Notes: generated by a model from the letters alone, not told the origin. A stretch of DNA of 64,000 nt from Circinella minor (GCA_016758965.1 JAEPRB010000226.1:1-64000), one strand, 5' to 3'. Numbered from the stretch's first letter, positions 35,701 through 48,896 are shown. A program made the numbers and translations.

Positions 35701-35823
35701 GTCTATATCGACAAGGAGTGGCAAAAAAGTAATAGAAAAAAGATTCGAATATTCACTGTTACTATTGGATATGTCGGTTGATTGAAGATAATGATTATTA
35801 TTATTATTATTATGTGTTGCCAT
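32724..35823 (-). CDS. SulP/SLC26 sulfate permease with STAS domain
   Basis: Plasma-membrane anion transporter, most likely proton-coupled sulfate uptake. Nine minus-strand exons (35823-35757, 35667-35341, 35268-35006, 34903-34887, 34777-34009, 33863-33513, 33405-33285, 33156-33024, 32946-32724) give 756 residues. A disordered Asn/Ser-rich N-terminus (about 1-135) precedes 10-14 membrane segments. Family motifs are clear: GDMIAGLTLACLLIPQSLSYA, the spliced IFGMSRQMSVGPEAS motif, and GLFSAIPAFGSVSRSKTNDRAGARTQ. A cytosolic STAS domain closes the protein (VLIIRIEEALFFAN; IIFDVDNMPDIDASAVQIMDEI). Exon 4 is only 17 nt and completes the SVGPE motif, which supports it. An N-terminal extension of this size is unusual but common in vacuolar or plasma-membrane SulP variants of fungi. 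Confidence 0.92.
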
Positions 35824-36925
35824 GTTATTTGAATTTTAAAAAGTTAGGGGGTTGGAAGATCATATAATAAGGCGTTCATATACACACAATATTTTTTTTT
35901 TTTTGTGTATTCACTCACACACACACACACACTTATGAAAGAATAAGGAGGAGGTTACAAAATAGAAGAGGGGTTATGAAGGAACAAGTGTAAAAAAAGA
36001 GATTAATAGGGAGTCTGATAAAGATTTGAAATATATAAGAAATCAAAAGGTTAGCTTTTTCTTTTTTTTTTGTTCCAAACCTAAATTGGTTAAAAAAAAG
36101 TCAGCTTTTACAAAATCAAAAGCATTGATCATGCTGGTACAATAACCTTATCATTGAATCATCATACCTACTTAAACCACATTTGCACACAAATACAAAT
36201 TTAATGTGTAAAATAAAATAAAGAACTTCATTCCTTTAAGTTTTTTTTTTGCTATTGATAATAACTTTATTTTTAAAGGAAAAGATGAATGAATATAAAC
36301 AAATAACATTATGTATTAATTTGTAATAATAATAATATGTATGCAAAGTGTCCTGTATTATCTGTATATAAATATATTATTCTTTGGCCTTTTCTTTTTT
36401 TTCCCCTGTTGAGCAACCCTCCCCCCTGTACTCATAATGTACATTCTATGTATATATACATATATATACATATACATATACATATACCTGTATATGTAAG
36501 TGCATGTAAGTAGCGTTCGTGAAAAGTGTACATATGCTGTATGTGTTAATTTTAACGTCATTTTTTTTTCTTTCTTTCTCTTGTTTCTTTTCTTTTTTAT
36601 TATAGAAGAAAAACCATAGAAAAGTGTAAAGAAAAGAACAAAGTAATTTATATTAAAAAAAAAAAGGGTTTATTACAACTAGAAGAACAATCAATATAAT
36701 TTTATATAACAACATATCACTAAATTATTAATAATCCAGATTAAGGAGGTATTTGCTCTCACATTTTATTTTTTTATTTTTCTCTCTCTCTATCTCTCAA
36801 AATTGTTTGCTTTTCCTTCTTTTTTTTTTTTTTATATTTCTTCTTTTTATTTCATATTCATTATTAGCTTATATTTTTCAAACAAATAATTTTCATTTAT
36901 TTCAAAAGTTTATTATCCATCATAT
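35824..36925. promoter_or_regulatory. Divergent intergenic region, sulfate permease / F-box-WD40
   Basis: 1.1 kb between opposing starts. It contains a (CA) microsatellite (35917-35931), a TA/CATA-repeat block (36447-36495) and CT-rich tracts immediately before the plus-strand ATG (36760-36850). No specific operator is recognised. Confidence 0.45.
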
Positions 36926-39247
36926 ATGCATTTATATCCACCTGATGATTTATCACCACCTGCTACTCCACCAAGTAGTAGTAGCAGTAGTAGTAGCAGT
37001 AGTAGTAGTAGTAGTAGTAGTACAATCAGTAGTAGTACAATAAGCAGTAGTATCGACGACACCAACAACAGCAACAAACACCAACAACAACAGAAACAGA
37101 AACAGAAACAGAGCAATAAGAACCTACCTTCACAACGACGACTCCGCTCATCTTATGTTGATCTAAGTATGGGTGACAATCCCGCTCAACTGTCATCTAC
37201 ATTGGACAAAAATCGATTAGATTATATTGTTCAAGTCAAAACAACTTTTCAAAACCTTTCACCACAACAAAAATCAGCTTTTTTGTCTGAATTACTGAAT
37301 TGTTGCGATAACCAGCTTTTGGCTTTTGTTCATACTTTGATTGCTCCTCGTTTAAAGATTGACTTTTTGAAACAGCTTCCTATTGAACTTGCGCTTCACG
37401 TCTTATCATTTATTGATGACCCACAAACATTGACTCGTGCAGCATGCGTTTCTTTATTTTGGAATGAATTGTTGAAAGACGAATCCACTTGGAAGCAACT
37501 GTGTCTTAAATATCAGTATCATGACAACAACAAGAGCAATATCACTACTAGTGATGGTGACAACAATAGCTACATAAACGATAGTAACTGTAATAATAAT
37601 AATAATAATAATAATGATGATGATGATGATGATAATATAGATACTACTGCTACTGCTACTATTATCACTCCTCCTATTACCACTACAAACAGTAGACAAA
37701 GACGTCGACGGAATAATTCAAAGTTACTATTTCCTATCAGTGGTGAAAAAGAAGAAGAAGAAATATCATTAATATCTTCATTATCAACCTCCTCATTTTC
37801 ATCCATTTGCTCTTCTTCTTCTTCGTCATCAGCATCAGCATCATCCGCATTAGCATCAACATCAACATCATCATTGTCAGGTTTAGAACGACAAAGCCAA
37901 CAACTGCATAATTATAATCATAATATATTCTCATATCGAAATTTCTTTAAACGAAAATATAATATTGGAACCGCATGGAATCGAGGAGGTCATGTTCGAG
38001 TGGTCGATGATGCTTTTGGTGGTGAATTAATCACTTCGTTACAATTTGATGAAAAATATATTGTGGTTGGATGTGATAATCATAGAATTGTCGTTTTTGA
38101 TTCACAAACTGGACACAAGATACAGACCTTGGAAGGTCATGAAGGAGGGGTATGGGCTTTGGAATTTAAAGGAGGTGAAAAAAATGATCCAGAACGTATT
38201 CTTGTATCAGGTGGTTGTGATCGGTAAGAAACAAAAAAAAAAAAAAGGAACTACTTTCTTTTTGTACCTTTTTACTTCCCTTTCTCGTTTATTATCCATT
38301 CCTTTTTTTTTTTTCTAATAACCGCTTATTCTCAAAATTACAATTCATAAAAGTGATGTTCGAGTCTGGGATTTGAATCGTGGTCGACTATTACATGTTT
38401 TACGAGGTCATACATCCACCGTTCGTTGTTTAAAAATGAAAAATAAACGTATTGCAGTGACAGGAAGTCGTGATGCTACTATGCGTGTCTGGGATATTCA
38501 AAGAGGCGTTCTTTTACATGTTTTATTGGGTCATCAAGCAAGTGTTCGATGTTTGGATATTTGCGATAATATTGTTGCTTCTGGATCATACGATTATACA
38601 GCAAGATTATGGGATATTAGAACTGGGCAGTGTCTTCATGTACTTGTTGGCCATCATTTACAAATATATGCTATTGCTTTTGATGGAAAAAAAGTGGTGA
38701 CAGGAAGTCTTGATTCTAGTATTCGGGTCTTTTCGGCCTCTACGGGTCAATGCTTAGCTACTTTGTTTGGCCATACATCATTAGTGGGTCATCTTCAACT
38801 ACGAGGTGACACTTTGGTTAGCGGAGGTAATATATATATATATATAGTAAATGGTGTGATAAATATACAGTAAGGTGAATTTTATACTCATTACTTCACT
38901 TTAAAATATTCATATAAATGTATATAGGAAGTGATGGATGTTTACGCGTATGGGACCTTGAACGATATGAATGTATACAACAAATTTCAGCTCATGATAA
39001 TTCTGTTACCAGTTTACAATTTGATGATCGCAAAATGGTTAGCGGTAGTGCTGACGGCAGTGTCAAACTGTGGGATATTCGAGAAGGAAGATTGATTCGT
39101 AATATTAGTCAACCCACAAAAACAGTTTGGAAAATTCAATTCAGTGACACAAAAGCTGTCATATTAATGCAAAGAAAACAAGGTGATAATGCAGGTTCAA
39201 ACAAAACAATTTTAGAACTTCATAATTTTGATCTTGAACAAGTATAA
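36926..39247 (+). CDS. Cdc4/Fbw7-type F-box and WD40 protein
   Basis: Substrate receptor of an SCF ubiquitin ligase: the F-box binds Skp1 and the WD40 propeller binds phosphorylated targets. Exons 36926-38223, 38354-38826 and 38928-39247 give 696 residues. A poly-Ser tract (about residues 19-45) opens the protein. The F-box lies at about 148-195 (LKQLPIELALHVLSFIDD; AACVSLFWNELLKDESTWK). About 150 residues of Asn, Asp, Thr and Ser repeats separate it from the propeller, a much longer linker than in yeast Cdc4. From about 352 eight blades can be counted, with repeated SGSxDxTxRxWD signatures (VTGSRDATMRVWD; ASGSYDYTARLWD; VSGSADGSVKLWD); eight blades is the Cdc4/Fbw7 number. The best candidates are Cdc4, Pop1/Pop2 or a paralog. 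Confidence 0.9.
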
Positions 39248-40064
39248 AAAAAAAAAGTAAAAAATAATAATAATAACAAGTACCGTCCTTTTCACACTCT
39301 CTTTTGACAACGACAAATTCATCATTCTTCATCTGTTTTTTCTCATGCCCACATTTATACCTCATTTTTTTTTCTCATCATCATCATTATCTCTCTCCCC
39401 CTCTTTCTTTTTTTTCTTCGCATTTCCTCGTTTACCTTCAAACACATATTTACACACATAATCATAATAATTCTTTTATATCATTTTCTTTCTTTTCCTT
39501 TCTTATCGTTGATTTCCACATAAAAAATGTTTTTTTTTTACTACAAAATTTCATTTGTATTGTCCAATAAAACTTTCTATTTTTTCCATGATACATATAA
39601 AGATATGCATTTTAGATTTTATCGATGGTTTGGATGAACTGATTCCTTAATCGTTATCGTCTTGTTGGCATAGTGATAAGTGATAATAATCATGATAATA
39701 ATAGTACGTCTGCTATAATGAAAAAAAAACCATTAAATATATCCCAATAACATTTTCTCCCCTTTCTCCAATAACAAAAAGCAACCACCATGTATAAAAC
39801 GATTTTTTGGTAACAAAAAAAAAACGAACATCCTATGTATATTCACTCCCATTTCTTTTTTTAGATTTGTCTAAACAAAAAGTATATATATATATATTTG
39901 TTTTTGTTGCTATGCTGTTGCTAATGGCTAGTATTCCTAATTATGTCGAGGAACATCTGCATACCATACACTAATAATTATATAAGAAAGGTAATTAGTC
40001 GGTTGTTAGATTATACGCGTGTTTATCTCTCTTCAAATATAAGAGCTTTTTTTTTTTTTTTGCT
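39248..40064. other. Convergent intergenic region
   Basis: 817 bp of pyrimidine-rich sequence between two convergent genes, with TA repeats (about 39882-39898) and a T-tract (about 40047-40060). A plus-strand open frame at 39304-39570 is compositional (Phe/Ser/His) and not considered a gene. Confidence 0.45.
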
Positions 40065-40385
40065 TTACCTATTAGTAGCGAATGCAGCAGGTGCAACTGG
40101 TTCCGTCTATGAAAATAAAAAAAATATTTATAGTATAAGAAAATGAGCAGGCTTTCGCTTTTCCAAGTTGCTCTAAAACTAGAATAAGTTAATTATTATT
40201 TACCGATTGTCCACGGGTTGAACCAGTAAGACGTCTATCGCGTTCCATCATGGCTTTGTCAAAAGTATCGACATTGAAACGTCCGGGCTAAGAAAAAAAT
40301 ATTAATTGAACATGAAATAATCCAATTTGTTGGTGAGCTGGTGAAGGTTTGTTATTTTTAATATAAATACATGTAATTTAATTAA

Positions 40386-40416
<31 letters not shown>

Positions 40417-40594
40417 CCTTGCGGTCATTAGCAAAATATCTAACAGTAGTCAAACCAGTACCAGTGACGGTAAACATGGCGGCAATAATGCCAAAAGGAA
40501 GCAAAGCTTCAAATGGAACAGGCTAAATATATAGTTAGTATTATGAGATTCAGACTTTTTGTCAATATAATACAGTATAAGAATACTTTACCAT
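40065..40594 (-). CDS. NDUFA1: Respiratory complex I subunit NDUFA1 (MWFE type)
   Basis: Small inner-membrane accessory subunit of NADH:ubiquinone oxidoreductase. Four minus-strand exons (40594-40592, 40522-40418, 40287-40204, 40106-40065) encode 77 residues: MPVPFEALLPFG, one membrane helix (FGIIAAMFTVTGTGLTTVRY), then the family hallmark MMERDRRLTGS. The fungal subunit is of this size and starts with the same MPVPFEAL segment, which requires the start codon to stand alone in its own coding exon before a 69-nt intron. That layout is unusual but closes in frame. Divergent from the Maf gene by 205 bp. The presence of a complex I gene shows that the organism is not of the Saccharomyces type, which lacks complex I. 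Confidence 0.88.
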
Positions 40595-40799
40595 TATGGG
40601 ATATTATAGAGTGGGGAGGAAGGTTGGGTTGTTGTTGCTAATCTTTTTGCAAGAGAAAAACAACCAAAAATTTTGCTGGGTTTAGAATCGAAAATGTATG
40701 TATGACGTCTATTTTTTATTTTTTTTTTACTCTTTTTAAATCAGGTACTCTCTTCTATACTGCAATCCTTCTGTTATTTTTACACCCCCCCAAAAAAAA
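40595..40799. promoter_or_regulatory. Shared divergent promoter, NDUFA1 / Maf
   Basis: 205 bp between opposing start codons, with G-rich sequence close to NDUFA1 and C/A-rich sequence close to the Maf start. No site is assigned. Confidence 0.5.
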
Positions 40800-41912
40800 A
40801 TGCTTAAACTTTCTTGGTTACCATGGCTTTCGAAGCAAAAAATTATTTTAGCTTCTGCTTCACCTCGAAGACGTGAAATATTAACTGATATGGTACAACA
40901 ACTTTAACTTCTCTCTTTTTGAACAATATAACAGTAAACCATAGTTGGGCTTACGAATATTATAAAAAAAAAAAAAGGGACTTGAATTTCAAATCGTTAC
41001 AACTTTAGAAGATGATAGTAATGATCCTACTGCATTTGATCTTAAAGAAGATTATGTTCACTATACTGCTCGATTGAAAGCAGTAGAAGTGTTTGAACGA
41101 TGCAGGGTAAATAAATAAAAACTTGTGAGAGATAGATAGATTGATAGATAGCAAAGGAAAGACGAAACAAAGATATTCATAACCATGTATCAAATATAAT
41201 ATAATGCATACTACAGGATGATTCATCATTACCTGATGCAGATATTGTTATCGGTGCAGATACTGTAGTTGTTTTAGATAAAACAAATGTTCTTGAAAAA
41301 CCAAGAGATGCCGATGATGCTAAACGAATGTTACTTGAATTAAGTGGAAAACAACATACGGCAATGACAAGTGTTGTTATTTTGCAAAAATCTTCTTCTT
41401 CTGAAAAAGGTTATAAAGAATATTCGTTTGTATCAAAAACAGATGTTGATTTCTATGATATTGATAATGGAATTCTCGAAGCTTGTAAGTTTATTTTATC
41501 ACTTTTTTTTCCCGTATTTGAAAGACAATAATGCTTGGTCAATGAAAAAAAAAGAATGAACGTCTTAACAAAACAATAAATATATATGATAATAAATGTA
41601 GATGTTGCTTCTGGTGAACCATTTGGAAAGGCAGGAGCTTATGGTATCCAGGGCCCTGCATCTATGTTTGTTAAGGGTATTCATGGTGACTATTGGAATG
41701 TGGTAATTAATAATTCATCTCTTCTCCTTTTCTTATTAGTCTTATTATGACGTATCTTTTTTTTTTCGTTATTTTTATAACCATGTTTATTTTTCAATTA
41801 ATTTTGATTTTTTTTTTTTTTGCAAATGATCATATTACAGGTTGGATTACCAAAAAGTCAACTATACCAAGAATTGCTCACCTTAGAAAAAAACATGTCA
41901 ATGGAAGGTTAA
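40800..41912 (+). CDS. Maf/ASMTL-type nucleotide pyrophosphatase
   Basis: House-cleaning enzyme that hydrolyses dTTP, UTP or modified nucleoside triphosphates to monophosphates. Exons 40800-40892, 40978-41106, 41217-41484, 41602-41702 and 41841-41912 encode 220 residues, typical for the family. Motifs in order: [14 protein letters not shown] (phosphate-binding), [12 protein letters not shown] (catalytic Asp), [20 protein letters not shown], and [29 protein letters not shown]. The [13 protein letters not shown] form is that of the dTTP/UTP-specific YhdE/ASMTL branch. The donor of the first intron is a weak GTACAA. The ATG at 40800 lies directly after an A-tract. Confidence 0.92.
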
Positions 41913-44900
41913 GCGCAAGAGAGTCAAATAAAAAAATCTACAGATCGAAATCAATTTATCAAATGGGCTTTGACATAATATTACAAGTAATACCAATAAT
42001 AGTAGCAGTAGTAGTGATGTATCAAAAATGTAATTTTATCATAAGAAATCAAACAATAATAGCATAGATTTGTAACATAAGTTGTATTATGAGAACATCT
42101 TGAATCCACTATTCAAGCTATTACAGCAACTTGATGACTTTTATTGATTTTATTTTTGGCTAGTGATTAATATGAACAAAGGGGACCCACCCCTCACATT
42201 TTCTGCTCCCGGAAAACCCAGTCTATCAATTTTCGCAAGGTTATTTTGAGCTTTTGGATCTAGACTTTTAGCTTGTTCACTCCCGTTTACCGCAAATATG
42301 AATATTTTTTTCCAATGGAATTTTAATTGTTGCAGAACGTTGAGGCCCACTGTATAACGCAATATTTTGATTATTCGATCAATTTTGAGTTTTACGTATC
42401 CCCCTTCTTGAGTGAAATATTGCGCAGTGGATGCTATATAATTAAAACGCGGATTTTTTTTAGATATGGGCATATGTTGAAATATAGCATACCTTTGCTC
42501 AAAACGACAACGGTATACAAATTATTACTAATACAATTATAGATATAATTGCTTAATTTAATCTTATTTATTTATAAACTAGATTCATATCTAAATTGCG
42601 TATTATATTAATGCATTATTTAAAAAATTACTATTATATACTGTACAATGTATAGTTGACTAGATACAATAAGCTTCTGATGTCATTATTAATTATAAAA
42701 AATTATTGCTCGTCATCACCGCCATATTATTACTTTTTAATTTTATCCGTCCATTCATTTTCTTATAATCAATGTACGTACATAGTGGTTTTTACGATAC
42801 GTAAATTTCTTTTTTATTAACATTATGATTATACTATCTACATATGATTTCTTACGCTTCGTTTTCTTTTTCGATTTATATATATACTCATCTTTAACAA
42901 GTTATCACCAACATCTTGTATATGTAGTATCATTATACATAAATGTGGCATGTAAAATAATAAATATGTAATAAAGTTATTTGTAATACAATTTATATAA
43001 ATAATAATTGGAATGACACATAATAACGTGAGAAAAATCATAAATTTATTAATTTTGTTTTTGATGCTTTCTTGGTTTTACATAAGCATGCCTTTATTTT
43101 TCAAACTAAAAAAGAAAATTGGGTTTTAGTATTTATTATTGTATTACTTGAATTTATACCATTGTCCCGCAGTCTTGAGTGGATACGTACAGTAAAACTT
43201 ATATATTTTTTTTTTTTAAAAAAAAAGACAAGTTAATAACATGTATGAAAACTCACACGAGAATTAAATGTAAACAACCATCGAAAGAATTTCATGTAAA
43301 AGGAGAAAAGTATCGTTACCTATTCTTTGTAATAAATAGATCAATAAAGTTCATTATATATAGACTGTTAAAAATATTTCTCCCCACTGGGAAAATCGCT
43401 TTATTTATTTAATTGTTCGGATTTTATCTATAGCTAAATCATAAGAATATAAATTACGTATAATTCTTAGAAACTTTTTCTGTGACTTTATTTTCTTTTT
43501 CTCTTTCATTTATTCAATACCACATGGCAATCTAAAGAATATTTTATAAATAAATAAAAAATAACTGTCATCATATGAAAGGAAAAGAAGGGGTGTACAA
43601 AGAAATAATAATTACATAGTACACACAGACAATAAACTATCGAACACAACGTTTTGCCAAAACTCACAAAAATAAATATAAAAAAACACGTGGCAGCTTA
43701 TGCCACCCATTTTGTCATCGGCAAACGTTCTTTTTCCGCTCCGAAATTTATAGTTCTCACTGTTTATTTTCTTGTTACAATAAAAAATAATGAAATGATC
43801 TCTCTGTGTGTCTGTGTATGTATACTAAAGAAAGCCAAAATTTTATATAGATTCCAACACCTTAATACTGTATATATCAAAGAGTAAAGAAAATAGGAAA
43901 TAGAACAATATCTTTATAGTATCACAAACCAAAACTTTATTTATGTTGCCATTTATAATTACAATTTCCTCGACCTATTATCTATATTTATGGACTTTTG
44001 AAATAAAATGTATTTATATATTACAACTGAATAGAATTAATCTATAGTTCTATTTTCTTCCATAAAAAAAAAAGAGAGCCTATAAATGTGTCCCGTTTTT
44101 TTTAACTTTTTTTTCCCATGTTCTATATATTCAAAATGATAGTTTACTTTTCCCGATAAAATTCAGGCAGAAAGAGAAAGAGGAAAAACAATCATATGAC
44201 ATTATGGTATTTAAATAGTTTATGTTACTAGAACATTGTCGTATTGTATATATGTATAATATGAAACAATAATAATAACACATAACAGTGAGAAACTGTC
44301 AATAAATATACACATATCTAAATATTGAGAAAAGAGTAAGTTGATGATGACAAACGATTATGCTTCAGAAAACTCACGGGACAAAACAACAAAAAAAACC
44401 CTGAAGCCAAGATTGTTTCTAAGCTACTGTATATTCAATGTGGCTTAACAAAGAATGTGAAACGTTCAACAGTATGGCGGGTGGATACGGAAACTAATAT
44501 ATTATTATTACTCTAGCATGAAGTTCTTATTTTCTAAAACAAAAAAAAAATATTGTCATTATCATCATTATGAAGTAATGAATGAATGAATGAATAAAAG
44601 ATTATTCATTTCAGAATATTACAAAAAAAAAATCATATGTATCATGTTATAAAATAAAATTAGAATTCACCATATTATTTCATTATGCAGAAAACTAGAC
44701 AACAACAACAAAAAATGAATCATCAATAATTGAACTAGTAAAATTTAATAAAACATACTAATAAATACATATTTTTCTTTTGATTATACATATTATTGTC
44801 TAATCGTGCACGCAACAAATAATAATGATAATGATACTAAATGGTGGGGTTGTTTTATTTATTTATTTTTTGATAATAAATTGGAAAGAGGGGGGGGGAG

Positions 44901-45428
44901 CGGACTTGATCATGATTGATTGATTATTATAATACAGTGGCACAGGCCCACTGGGTTGCTTTGTTTTTTTTTGGGGGGGGTAAGGTGTAAAATAAGAAAA
45001 TAGCACAAAGCATTTTCGATACTAATTTTTTTTTATTAGAAAAGAATTACCCTATTTGCTTGATAAGTTTGAATTTAAAAAGGCTGTGTATTATGTATAA
45101 TATGTGTGTGACAACAACCAACAACAGTTTAATAATTATAAACAGAGACATTTTTTAATGCTTAAAGTGAGTATGAAGGATGTTTTTTTTTCAATATACT
45201 CTTAACACACAAAGATCAGCATACACGATAAAAATAATAACAAGACTGTTTACAAGGTCGATGTAGATGGTTAATATAAAACAACGAAAAAAAAAAAGAG
45301 GAGTAATAAAAAAAAAACAAGAAAGAAAAGTGGCGTATAGTATATATTTAAAAAATTTGTTGGGGGGACAGAAAGAGACAAAAGGGGGATGAGTAAAATA
45401 GATTGGAAAAGAGCAACAATCATTTACA
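41913..45428. other. Long gene-poor region
   Basis: About 3.5 kb. The only notable frame is on the minus strand (42150-42473, 107 codons, basic, contains KIDRLGFPGAENVRGGSP); it lies in less AT-rich DNA than its surroundings and may be a transposon remnant. The rest is AT-rich with TA blocks, A-tracts, and a G-run near 44891. Confidence 0.4.
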
Positions 45429-45817
45429 ATGGGAAAAAGAGTAATTTGGTGCTTTGATGGGGCTGCAAATGAGACACAAGGGAAAAAAAAAAGGAAGACT
45501 GCTTATTACACTTTTTTTTTGTTCTCGTTGAAAAAAAGTTCCTTTTTTTTTTTTTTCGACTATCAACAGCCTCTAACGCATTTGTTCTCTCTTTATAATA
45601 TTACCAAACATTAAAACAAATTTGTCTCTCTCTTCTTTTTCTCTTTTCTTTCTTTCTTTCTTCCTTTTTTTTTTCTACTCTCTTTTTTATATTTTAAACC
45701 CGAGAAACTGAAAAACGCGTCCCTTTTTCTTTTTATATATATTCTATAATATAAAAAAAAAAAACTCATTTCGTTTTGACTTTTCGTCATTTCAAATTTT
45801 TTATTGTTCACTAAAGG

Positions 45818-45850
<33 letters not shown>

Positions 45851-46080
45851 GACTAAATAGAGACATAGAGTCCATAAATACATTTCTATTTTTTTATATA
45901 CATACATTTATCTATCCTCCCCTTTCTTTTTCAAACAGTTTTCTTATATTTCTTTCTCTTTTGCTTCACCCCGTACCTTCCGAAAGATCCGAGACTCCGA
46001 AACATCGAAGGTCTAACTTTATCTCGATTAAATATATATATATATATATTTATATATACTACTTATTATTCATCATTGTC
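45429..46080. other. Upstream region of the zinc-finger gene
   Basis: Pyrimidine-rich stretches (about 45620-45700) and an A-tract of about 26 (45821-45846) precede the ATG. A 61-codon plus-strand frame at 45429 opens MGKRVIWCFDGAANE, slightly like the start of DUF2235 proteins, but then collapses into Lys/Phe homopolymers. Confidence 0.4.
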
Positions 46081-48896
46081 ATGGCGACTAGTTTTAGCGA
46101 TATGATGAACGAACCAATGGTTTATAGTCTAGGTTATATTGACAGCAGTAGTAATGGGAGTAACAACAAGAGTGCTTCGCTATCAATGCAACATAATCAA
46201 ATGATGACATCTCCCGTAGCACCTACCATTATTCCCACCGTCACCACCACTGCCACACCAATAGACAATCAATACCATGATATCCAGCAACAACAACAGC
46301 AACAATATTATTATCAACAATATGCCCACCACATGGTAAGAAACATATATATATATATGTACTAAAATTATAGACATTTATTATAAATTACCATTTATAT
46401 TGTACTATAAAAAATGAGACAAAGAGAAAGAGAGAGAAAAAGGGGAAAAAATATGAAAAGAAATATTCACATAACAATAAATTATCTATCTATTTTTATA
46501 TATCTTTATAGCAAGCATCCTCCCAACAACAGCCTCCTCCACCACCTGTTGTCATGCCATCTCAGGCCAATGTGGATACATATGCCATGTCTCAGTTTAT
46601 GCAGAACAATACATTAAAACAACAACCTACCGTGTATATGAGCGAACATGTCACTCCCGCTCCCGTTGTAAAAAGTCAAGCTCATCCAAATAATAAACTG
46701 TCAATAACATCTCCACCAACTCCGTTAAATAATAATAATGGTTATTTTATTGCTAGTAATAACAATAATTGTAGTAATAATAATCAAAATAATGCTACTG
46801 GTACAATAGCAAATGGTGCTCCGCCCCTTCCTCAAGGTTTTGTGTTTAACCCAACTACGCCAAATGATACAACTATTACCTCACCGACGTCACCTATGGA
46901 CTATTCAACTTTACAATATGCGACCACTACCAGTACTGTGAATACTACTACAAGCACTGCTGACCAATATGTACTTTTACAACAACAGGCCGAGACAATG
47001 TCATCTCCAATGATGGTTGATTACCAGGGATTCCAAATGACTCAACAACAAAATCAGCAATCGGGACAAGTAGACAATACTTCGGATCTGGTTGCAGCCA
47101 TGTATCACCATCAACAACAAAACATGTATCAACCGCAACAGCCGACAATTTCCCAAGATACTACTATTGCATCTTATACACCTATAGTACCATCTAATGT
47201 TAAGGTATTTATATAATATATAAAAAACGAAAACTAGCATCTTACAACAAATCCCATACATAATAATACAAGACTGACTTTTTTTCTTTTTTATTATTTT
47301 TTATTTCATATCAACCAAAAAGCAGGTTCCGATGGTTTCACCATCCGGAATATCAGGAACACAAGCAGTGGGGACACAATCGATGATGGATATGTTAATG
47401 ATGGCCGAAAGTGACAGTTGTAACAACAACACTAATACCACTACGGTTACAACCCCTACCACTCCTGGTAGTAACGTACATAAAAAATCAGTTTCTCGAA
47501 GACGAAGCACAATCACATCAAAAGGTAGTCCTGATCTTCAACCCAACACTATTAGTCGTGAAAATAAAAGATCATCCACCGGCTCAGCAGCAGGTGCAGC
47601 AGGAACAACAGCAACAAGCAATACACGTCGAAATTTACCACGTCGACATACAGTATCTGGTGGAGCTTCCTATCAACGATCGAATAATAAAACAAATAAA
47701 GAATCAAATGAAGAGCAGCAAAAAGTGCGCAAGTTACTAAAAGCAAAACGTCATCGATCGTTGGGTAAATTGGAAATGCCTACTTCAGCAACAGCAAGTC
47801 CTATATTAGATGGAAAATGGTTTTCTCCCGAAACAGCAACCACAGCTTCCCCCTCTTCATCGATTTGTAGTCCTTTACTATCAGGAAGTGAGATTGGAAT
47901 TGATCAAGAACAACAACAGATGCTTCTTTTGGAAAAGTTAACCCAACATACTTGCACAACAGCTGAATCTGTTGCACCACCCACTCGTAAGTTTTTTTTT
48001 TCTCCTTTGTATATATGTATAACCTTATTTTACAAAAAGAATAAATAAAAAAAAACCACACATGTGTCTTGGCATAGATGTATTTTTTAATAATAAAAAT
48101 ATATACCCGTATATATATATTTAGCTCAAGATGAAGACGAAGAAAAACATCAATGCTTATGGGAAAATTGCTATTTGGATATGGAAAGTTTAGATGAACT
48201 TATTATACATGTGAAAGATATGCATATCGGTAGTGGCAAGGTAAATAATATATTTACAACAAACAAATAAATAAATAAACTAATCATTTCCTTTATTCTG
48301 TTTTTTTAGGCCTTGTATTACTGTGGATGGAAAGATTGTCCTCGTAATCAAAAGCCTTTTACTAAACGGCACAAGATGCATAATCATCTTCGTACTCATA
48401 CTGGTGAACGACCTTTTGAATGTAAAGAGCCTGGTACGTTACATTTTTATTTTAATGATTTATTTTGTCGTTGTACCTTTTAATGTATTTATTTTAATTA
48501 TATATATGAAAACAAAAATTGGTAGGATGTGGCAAACGATTTTCACGACCAGATTCACTTACAACTCACAGCAAGATTCATTCAAATGTGCGACCTTATT
48601 TATGTGCTTTTGAGAATTGTGGAAAGGCATATTACCATCTACGATCTCTACGTAAGCACGAACGTACACATGAAGTCCGGTCCGAAGATGGAACAAGTAA
48701 TAATAATAAAGCTATTAACAGCAATAATAATAATAATACTAATAATAACAGCGTGCAACAAGGATGTGGTACAAGTGTATCGCATGCCTTAGACAACCCT
48801 GTTACGAATCTTGTGCCACAACAGCAGCAACAACAACAACAACAACAATCGGGTGACACACTACTAGACTGGTGCGGCACCTCGGCAGCATTCTAG
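46081..48896 (+). CDS. GLI/ZIC-like C2H2 zinc-finger transcription factor
   Basis: Probable nuclear DNA-binding regulator. Exons 46081-46335, 46512-47204, 47326-47986, 48125-48240, 48310-48433 and 48526-48896 give 739 residues. The first 580 or so residues are disordered and rich in Gln, Asn, Thr, Ser and Pro, typical of activation regions, with a basic stretch (KVRKLLKAKRHRSLGKLEM). Four tandem fingers follow: an atypical first (CLWENC...HVKDMH), a second (CGWKDCPRNQKPF...HNHLRTH) joined by TGERPFEC to a third (CGKRFSRPDSLTTHSKIH), and a fourth (CAFENCGKAYYHLRSLRKHERTH). The wide C-x4-C spacings and order resemble GLI/ZIC/GLIS proteins. A poly-Gln run lies near the C-terminus. Targets are unknown. 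Confidence 0.88.

Noticed and set aside
36913..37116. Leu/Cys-rich 67-codon minus-strand frame
   Set aside because: Antisense of the poly-Ser/Gln coding repeats of the F-box/WD40 protein.
45429..45614. 61-codon frame starting MGKRVIWCFDGAANE, resembling the N-terminus of DUF2235 proteins
   Set aside because: Similarity is limited to about ten residues; the rest is Lys/Phe homopolymer sequence and no continuation exon was found.
47301..47516. Minus-strand frame of 71 codons
   Set aside because: Antisense to exon 3 of the zinc-finger gene; no splice context or motif.
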